A program made the translations under genes and the position numbers. Source: Thelephora terrestris (taxonomy: Eukaryota > Basidiomycota > Agaricomycetes > Thelephorales > Thelephoraceae). From it: a stretch of DNA of 64,000 nt. The stretch lies in NCBI GenBank assembly GCA_015956445.1, contig WIUZ02000003.1:1736001-1800000 (forward strand), given 5' to 3'. Positions 57,380 to 64,000 of the stretch are shown piece by piece (position 1 is the first letter of the stretch; every line of letters starts with the position of its first letter). A model generated the notes under the pieces. It was not told the origin of the DNA. It saw only the letters and a program-made list of their open reading frames with translations, and searched no databases.

Positions 57380-58415
57380 TTAATCGCCCAGATCCATAGC
57401 ACCCCCAACAGAGATCTTCACTCTTTTCGAACGTTCGCTTTGATCCTCGCGGCTCTTGCGCTTTTGCCTCATGTCGATGCTGGAGACCGGTTGAGTCTCC
57501 AACTGGGTTTGGCTGTTAATGTCGACCACCATCCTGGCCCTATCGTAAAGCGTGAGCATCGCAAAGGTGTTCTCGGAGTCAACTAACGGTCTTTCGTCCG
57601 GCCCATCCTGCAGAAAGTAGCGTGATCCACCTTTAGCGAATTGGCTTCGGCAGTCTGGTTAGACGTACCAAGTCACCCAATCGCTCCAACCGCATCTTGA
57701 TGTCCTGCTCAGGATCGAAGTATTCCTTGTACTTCTGAGATTTCTTCATCGCCGCGACAAACTTGTACTTGGAGCCTGCCTTGGCGCGCGGGCGCCTTCG
57801 TTTACCTTTCACCGGCTCCTGAATTTCCATCAGTCCTAATTCATCAGTGGCCGTTTCCACTTGTACGACGAATCCTTCGCTGGAGAGTGAGTTCACATGT
57901 TCCAGATATAAGCCACAGTCGGCGTACCCTCCGTCTGCAACCGCCTGAACAACTGCATTGCCACTTCGGATGGGCAACCAATCCTCCTCACGAATGTCAG
58001 ATGGCCGCTGAAATTTTTCATCGACTCGGCGATTTTGATCGCCCGCCTGCATACACCAAGTCAGCCAGAGGTCCTCGGTATATGACCTACCCCACACCTG
58101 AAAATCGCAAAGTCCTTGTAGTCCGAGATGAGGATTAGGTGCTGATCGCGCATCACGATCAAGTCCCAGTTCTTGTCGGAGCGAATCCTGCAATCAAAGC
58201 ACTGGTAGCTGGTTGGGATGCGCTTGTCCCGCGCGTTGTGATACCTGTGGACGGAGTGTATGCATATAGTACTAGAGGAATAAGCTTGCTTTACGAACCC
58301 CATACACCTGGAAGGATAGGTTAAATCGACACTTGCGGCATTCCAGATACACTTACCAGGCATGATACCAGCGCCCGCAGTTCTCACACCAGCAGGTGTC
58401 TGTATCATTGAGCTA

Positions 58416-58449
<34 letters not shown>

Positions 58450-60629
58450 GGCCGGGTCGAATCAACAAGAAGAATCGCACATCGACTTCACAACAGCAGT
58501 CTAGCCCACGATCGGCGACGATGGAGTCGACCTTCATCGGCTGGTCTCCGGTGGATGATCCAATCGACTCTTCGCGAGGCAGACTCGGCTGCTGAGTCTC
58601 GAGGTCTGAAGTCGACTGAGATCATTCTCAATTTTGGTGCAGGAGACCGACGAACCCAACATCTCCGACTCAACAATTTGGCTACTCGGGGGCAAGCTGT
58701 CGAACATATTCTTGAGAACCTGAGTCTCAACCCCCTGACTCATGCCTGCGAGAGCAGAGGCTTGAGTCAGGAGAATGGAGCCTGAACCCTCCTCCGCTCC
58801 CTCGCCACTCATCGGTTGAGTCGAGGGCAGGACTTGGGTCCTTTCAACGCCAACCTCATGGAGAGAACGAACCTGGAAAGAATGTCGTGACAATTACTTG
58901 TAATTGAGGTAAGCAACGCACCAGTTCACGAACATCCGTTACACACTTCTCAGCGTGACCAACATCAACGATTTTCTCCTTAGAGGGGGCTTTTTGACCG
59001 GCTACCGCAACAACCGTAGTCAAGTCCGTCGGGCTTGCAACAATATTCCCATCATCGTCCATAACACCCAGGGGTACCCCGGGGTCAACCACCTCGCTGG
59101 TAATCTCTGCGACAGGAGAAGGATCTGCATCAAACACCACTTTCCTCTGCTCAGCGTCTCTGAGCTGCGCCTCAGCTTGTTTCCTACGAAACTCAGCCTC
59201 TTGTAGAGGTGTGGGGAATGAAGGTATTCCTGGTGCACGGGCCATCCCTGAAAACTCCTCCTTGTTGGTCTCGGGGCTCGGGAGGAAGCTGGTGATAGAT
59301 GCGACTTGGACCTCGACTCTGTCGCAAGAATATATTCAGCGCAATAAATCAAAAGATCCCAGTATCAACTCACGAATGCCAGCCCGTTTCGAGCCTCCCC
59401 ACGTCTGTCCGCTCGGGGACTTCTGTTTTGTCGTGGGTTGTGAAATACCACTTGTCTTTATCCGCGTCGCCTTTCCTGAAATGAGGAGGCTCGTAATCAT
59501 CGGGAGTGTGGTCATAGTAATACAATTTGAAGGCCGCAAAACGGCGCTCTGCATTCACGATTAGTGGTTATAGATCCGGAACAGAAGAGGGCTCTCAACT
59601 TGGAAGCTCGTCCATTTGACTAGCCGCGTGTATCAGCCGTCTGGCAAGTGACTAGAGAACGACGAGATGAGTTATGTGCTCCCAATACAGCTTTTGCGTA
59701 CCCTGAGGCTTTTTTTGACCTCTCCGAGCGTTGGGGGCTTGATGGGTTTATTTGTAGCCGGGGCGGGATCGTCAAGCGACATCCTCACGAGACCTTCCCC
59801 AAGGCTCATCACCGGCGCCTTTACACCAGTCCCGTCGACTTCAAAGTACTAAATAAACAATTAGAGAGATTCATCGCTATGCCGCCCAACTCACATTGAA
59901 GTTGAATGTATAAGATTCCACAAGACTAGAGGCGCATACATTAGCGAAAACCTGAATATATGCGCTCAAACTCAACTTGTTTGGGTTGTTGTCGTCCTAA
60001 CCTGGATCAGCCGAGTATTCGCAGCCGTTTGAAAATGAGAACTCACGAGATAAATTGCGAACACGAAGCTTTTGAGATACTGGCGCTCCAAAGCATCGAA
60101 TATACCGCGTTCCTGGAGGAACGTGAAAAGAAGATGCGATCAAAACGTGGGTAAGTACCAGGCAGTTTAGTAGCTGATCTGCTTCCTCTGTGAATCCCCG
60201 CTTGATTGACCTTATCGTGAAGCTGCTGACGGTTTGCCTTGGGGTCATTGGGGAAACGGATGAGCCCCTTTGAGAAGGCTCATGCGCAAGACCGGGTGTG
60301 CTCGAAGATGTTAGATAACCTTCGGAACTTCATTGGATTTTCGGGCCTTCGTAGGTCGGAGAGACGGACGTACTTTCACTAAAGTTCTCCTCAGGAAGCA
60401 AGTCCCTGCATCGTGTGTAAGAAAAAAATATGCTTAAGGAGTCAAACTAAATCACCTCAAGTACGCAATACACCCGAGTCCAGCTTGCAGCAGAGTCTGC
60501 ACGGACTGTAGACTCTGTTGCGCCGTGACGGTTGCCTTGGCAGAAGTCTTAGCATCAATCAGAGCGACTTGACAAATTCAATACTACCTGCAGACGCGTT
60601 GTCGAGGATCTCACGGCTTGAGCTTGCAT
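57380..60629 (-). CDS. HOP1: Meiotic chromosome-axis protein Hop1 (HORMA domain plus PHD-type finger)
   Basis: Axis protein that promotes meiotic double-strand breaks and homolog bias. It starts MQAQAVRSSTTRLQ at the ATG complementary to 60627-60629. HORMA-domain exons follow: QQSLQSVQTLLQAGLGCIAY, DLLPEENFSE, SSFTIRSIKRGFTEEADQLL, GIFDALERQYLKSFVFAIYL, and RRFAAFKLYYYDHTPDDYEP with VGRLETGW. A long disordered middle leads to a PHD-type finger, LDCCCEVD, intron, DTCWCENCGRWYHA, then YQCFDCRIRSDKNWDLI. The tail is basic (KGKRRRPRAKAGSKYKF). The last exon (GGSRYFLQDGPDERPLVD ... SVGGAMDLGD) is reached by a 46-bp intron and ends at TAA complementary to 57380-57382. This is a more likely end than the stop at 57633, because the sequence stays coding-like. 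About 15 introns. Confidence 0.87.
58416..58446. repeat. 31-nt uninterrupted poly-G (poly-C on the gene strand) at a HOP1 intron acceptor
   Basis: On the HOP1 strand the run reads as C31 directly before TAG and the exon LNDTDTCWCENC. It thus forms the pyrimidine tract of the intron that splits the PHD finger. It is the longest homopolymer in the window and is prone to length change and sequencing error. Confidence 0.85.
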
Positions 60630-60790
60630 TTGGGATGCAGATAAGAGGTGGTGGGGGATTTGGGTTGGAAGAGAACGAAAAGCGCGCGTTGGGTCCAGCT
60701 CCGAGATAGGTCGGAGTTTGAAAACGGATGATCTCAACGCGAGGGCCGCACGTGACCCCAGATTATCAGTTGCCTGCGGTGTCTCTCAAA
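60630..60790. promoter_or_regulatory. Short shared promoter of HOP1 and MTR3
   Basis: 161 bp between two divergent start codons. Both genes must be controlled from here or from within each other's 5' end. No specific site can be proven by eye. Confidence 0.4.
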
Positions 60791-61845
60791 ATGTCGACCA
60801 ACTTTGACCGGCGACGGATAAATGGCCCCGAAGACAGTTTCTCCCCAGTGCTTGTTGACGACGACGAAGACGAGACGAAATGGCGCCCCGGAAAGCCCAG
60901 GCAATCGAGGCAGCCTCAAGATATACGTCCGATCTGTAAGTAATTTCCGGCTTCAGGCAGCGCTTCTTTTACCCGACGACCCCAGTTCTTCAGCCGGGTT
61001 TGATAAGCCAGGCAAACGGCTCGGCTTATATCGAAACCGAACGGACGAAGATTGCGTGCGCAGTGTACGTGCACAACGCAATTGTCCAATAGCGTCAGGG
61101 CGACAGACTGAACCGCGCAGTGCAGGTACGGTCCCCGTCAGTCGAAGAACGTGGGATACATCGAACGCGGCCGCTTGAACGTACAAGTGAAATTTGCCCC
61201 ATTTTCCTGCCACAAGCGTCGTGCCCCAATTCGAGTACGCCCTTTCAATTCCTTGCTGCAAATCCCTCCAATGAACCTTCCTGATTCAGGATGCAGAAGA
61301 CCGTTCGATAGCAGTCCTAATTCATCAATCCCTCGTTTCGAGCGTACGCCTCGAGCTGTTCCCAAAATCAACGATCGACGTCTTCTTGACTATCATCGAG
61401 AACGACGGGATTGACTCCTGTGTGGCTACAGGGACTGTCGCAGCAAGTACTGCCCTTGCAGACGCGGGTATCGAAATGCTAGGTCTCGTCACATCTTGCG
61501 CAGCGGTAAGCCAACTCAGAAGTAACTTTCGCTTGCTGACTCGAAGACTCGGAAAACGTAGACATTGATGGGCGAAGAGATCTGGCTCGATCCCAATCAC
61601 GACGAAGCCACCGCGGGTGCGAGTACGTTGGTATTGGCTTGTATGCCCGCTCTAAACGTGGTGACGAGCGTCTGGCAAAATGGGACAATTTCTCCCAAGC
61701 AAGGACTTGAGGTCAGTTTCGCAGAATCGTGGCAGTAGTTTCCTAAACATTCTCGACACAGTGCATGAAGGCTTGTCAGGAGCGATGTGAAACAATACAT
61801 TCAATCGTTGCTCAGTCCCTCGTCTCCAACTTCACGCCAGAGTAG
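60791..61845 (+). CDS. MTR3: Exosome subunit Mtr3 (RNase PH-like)
   Basis: Ring subunit of the RNA exosome, with an RNase PH fold but no activity of its own in eukaryotes. Start MSTNFDRRRINGPEDSFSPV at 60791. The first exon ends in DIRPI. The next gives LKTGLISQANGSAYIETERT and KIACAVY (GSAYIExxxTKxxCxVYGPR motif). Then come GRLNVQVKFAPFSC, an exon with SIPRFER-like overlap whose real frame reads LIHQSLVPSVRLELLPKSTI, and IIENDGIDSCVATGTVAAST. The end is EEIWLDPNHDEATAGASTLV and VWQNGTISPKQGLECMKACQ, with the stop at 61843-61845. The gene is divergent from HOP1 with only about 160 bp between the starts, so the two may share a promoter. Confidence 0.86.
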
Positions 61846-62167
61846 ATTGTTTCCAGCATGTGGACCGGTCGCTGGGAAAACAATGTTTTGGATGCTCATG
61901 TACATCACAGCAAAAAACCGTGACTCTCCATTCCATATTCTCTGGCCAAGATGGCACACAGCAAACGCAACATGCAGATCTACAGTATAGCAACAGCTCT
62001 ACAGAATGAAAATAAAATAACTACCTACATACATATGGCAACAACTATGGACAACAAATAAATTAAGCACTTCGTTCACTTGTCTAAAAATTGCACACAA
62101 CCAACATGGACGAAAAGAAAGCTATCAGTGAGGTCTCCAAGCGACATTGCAGAACGCGCGGGAAGTA
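61846..62167. other. Spacer between convergent MTR3 and WD40 gene
   Basis: AT-rich (ATAAAATAACTACCTACATA), which fits polyadenylation regions of two facing genes. No coding sequence was recognised. Confidence 0.5.
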
Positions 62168-64000
62168 TCAAACCCCCAACGGAATGGGCCCCGCGTTCTG
62201 TCTAGATGGGTTAAATTCCATACCCTTAGACACGCCTGCGTTGGGTCCGGTATGCGTAGTCGGAGTCTGATGGTGCGACCCCCTCCTAGCTGTGGGTAGC
62301 GGTCTCACCCAGTATTTGACGAGCCCTCCCTTAGTCGAGGTCACCACCGCGCTCGAGATGAACTTGACGTCAGTCAAAAGTTCCGCGTCAAATGACTTGA
62401 CGAGGACGGGCTGAACAACTGCCACTTCGTTTCGTGACGGCGATGGGTGGTAGTGTGGGAGCGGCGGGAACTTGCCGTCGGCAGATCCGTCAGGTGGAAG
62501 GTTCACAATCGAGTCTCCCCGACGACGGATGGCTAAGGAAAGGCTCGAGGCCATAGATAGTCTCTGGTGGTGAGTTGCCTGGAAGGGTATGGTGAGTAAC
62601 GCGAATTCAGAGACCAAGCAAACAAAGACTAACCTTAGGTCGGTGGAGTGATCCACTGGAGAAATCCCACTAAGGCACGTGGTCAGTCACAAAGGTGTAG
62701 AAGTGGAATCCTCAAATACCAAGATGAATTTGTTATCCTCCCCAACACTTCCGAACCGATACGTTCTCCCATCAGATCGAATCTCGTCGAAAGCCAATCC
62801 CGATACGAATGAAGAATGTCCCTGGCATCTGGCAACTACCCGTTGTTCCCAGGGCGAGTAGATCGTTATCAGGTCGTCTTGACCACCGGTCTAATCAGAG
62901 GTGTCATCGCAATTGAATCTAAATTCAAGCTAAATGCTTACCAATATGAACCTACCATCAGGCGACCACGCAACAGCTGTCAGCGCACCGAAATATGAGG
63001 CGTAGCAGTCAACGAGCCTGAGAGGGTTGAGTACAATGATATACCCAGGAGGTGATCGTGGTGGAACTCACTGCTCCGCCATAGCGTCAATCACCCGTAA
63101 ACAACCATCCTCAGAAATCGCCGCGACGTATTTCACATCCGGTGAGAACACAAAATCTAGCAGATGTCAGCGCGCCGTCGGGAAACCCATCGCATGAGTC
63201 TAACCTACGACGCTCCGCTTGGACACCCTCCAATGGCTTACGGGGTTCTTGGCCGACTTGTCCCGGTCTGACTTCCCAGCGCCGTTCGCGACGGATACAG
63301 GATGCCACGGAGGCAACGTGACAAATATGCTATCGAGCGGATTCCACTCTCCTTGTGATGAATTCGATAGAGATCCACTTCCGTTCGTAGAGGTAGAGGC
63401 CGTGGTGGAAGAGTGGGTCGGTTCTTGAGGAACGAAGGGTCCATCCTGACGGTCCCTGTCATACACAATGACAGTCCCATCTGCATGGGCTACAAGGAAG
63501 AGAGTCTGGGACGAGGGTACCCAGTGAACAGCTGTGCACCGCGAATTCGAGATACGGCCCTAAGGTACCCAATCAAAGCGTTAAAGGGGATCGACAGAAG
63601 ATCTGACCGAATTGAAGGGCGGTTTTGTGACGTACCTGTTTGTTCAGCCTACAGTATCTGTTCGATATTGGATCTGATTATGGCGAAGTTTGAGGGTCGC
63701 ATGGGAATATGTCAAGGAAAAGTTAACGCACCGAACCAGACGATGTCCCCAGTGTTGAACCCGATAATAACATCCATTCTGTCCGGGGAGGCCGTGGCGG
63801 GATTGACGTCGTGACATGTTGGGTAAGCAGAGAAGAACAGCCGAACGAGAGGCTCCTGTGGTCAGACAGGATGAATGGAGCTTCTTCGTGATCCCGAAAT
63901 ATATAACGAGTCAGAAGGTAGACGGACCTTGACTTTACTCCCTACTTCCGTCCATATAAAGCTCTTGAGATGGTTATAAAACACGTAGGTGACTTCTCCC
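62168..64000 (-). CDS. WD40 protein of the CreC/WDR20 (DMWD) group, 5' end missing
   Basis: In fungi CreC works with the deubiquitinase CreB in carbon-catabolite control. WDR20 binds USP12/USP46 in animals. The part in the window reads from the right edge: [20 protein letters not shown], then [15 protein letters not shown], and [20 protein letters not shown]. Next come [69 protein letters not shown], and [20 protein letters not shown]. The last two blocks are the hallmark of this group. The C-terminus ends GPIPLGV at 62168. Several short introns. The start lies beyond 64000. Confidence 0.83.

Noticed and set aside
1-64000. CRISPR array, bacterial operon or origin
   Set aside because: The window is clearly fungal nuclear DNA with spliced genes, and no regularly spaced direct repeats were seen.

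Overview
The window looks like nuclear DNA of an agaricomycete (mushroom-type basidiomycete). Genes are packed on both strands and cut by many short introns (about 45-75 bp) with GT...AG ends. The gene set is typical of that group: DUF6533-type multi-pass membrane proteins, a HGDLK-type kinase, a fungal P450, F-box and G-alpha genes, and a KDZ (Kyakuja-Dileera-Zisupton) DNA transposon. I cannot name the species.

Left housekeeping block (1-6.3 kb): lumazine synthase (partial, -), TRAPP subunit Trs23 (-), inositol-pentakisphosphate 2-kinase (+) and a UPF1/SMUBP1-like superfamily-1 helicase (-). A gene-poor gap follows, then a kinase gene that runs into an oxysterol-binding-protein-type PH domain (8.0-10.2 kb, +).

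Accessory block (10.8-41.6 kb): six DUF6533-type membrane protein genes (five on -, one on +) lie in three groups, with gene relics between them. Among them are a complete cytochrome P450 (-), an F-box protein (+) and a divergent G-protein alpha subunit (-) that lacks the P-loop lysine and the catalytic arginine. By eye each DUF6533 protein has about seven hydrophobic segments, so the locus holds several possible seven-helix proteins beside an unusual G-alpha.

Mobile element (41,982-51,070): a 9.1-kb KDZ transposon with about 326-bp inverted terminal repeats. It carries a transposase that reads as whole and two cargo genes that also read as whole: one of unknown family and one with an HMG box. 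I see no target-site duplication.

Right housekeeping block (51.5-64 kb): Doa1/PLAA (-), a THEM6-like thioesterase-fold protein (+), meiotic HOP1 with HORMA domain and PHD-type finger (-, with a 31-nt homopolymer at an intron acceptor), exosome subunit Mtr3 (+), and a CreC/WDR20-like WD40 protein (partial, -). No rRNA, tRNA or CRISPR array was recognised, and no LTR or virus-like element was seen.
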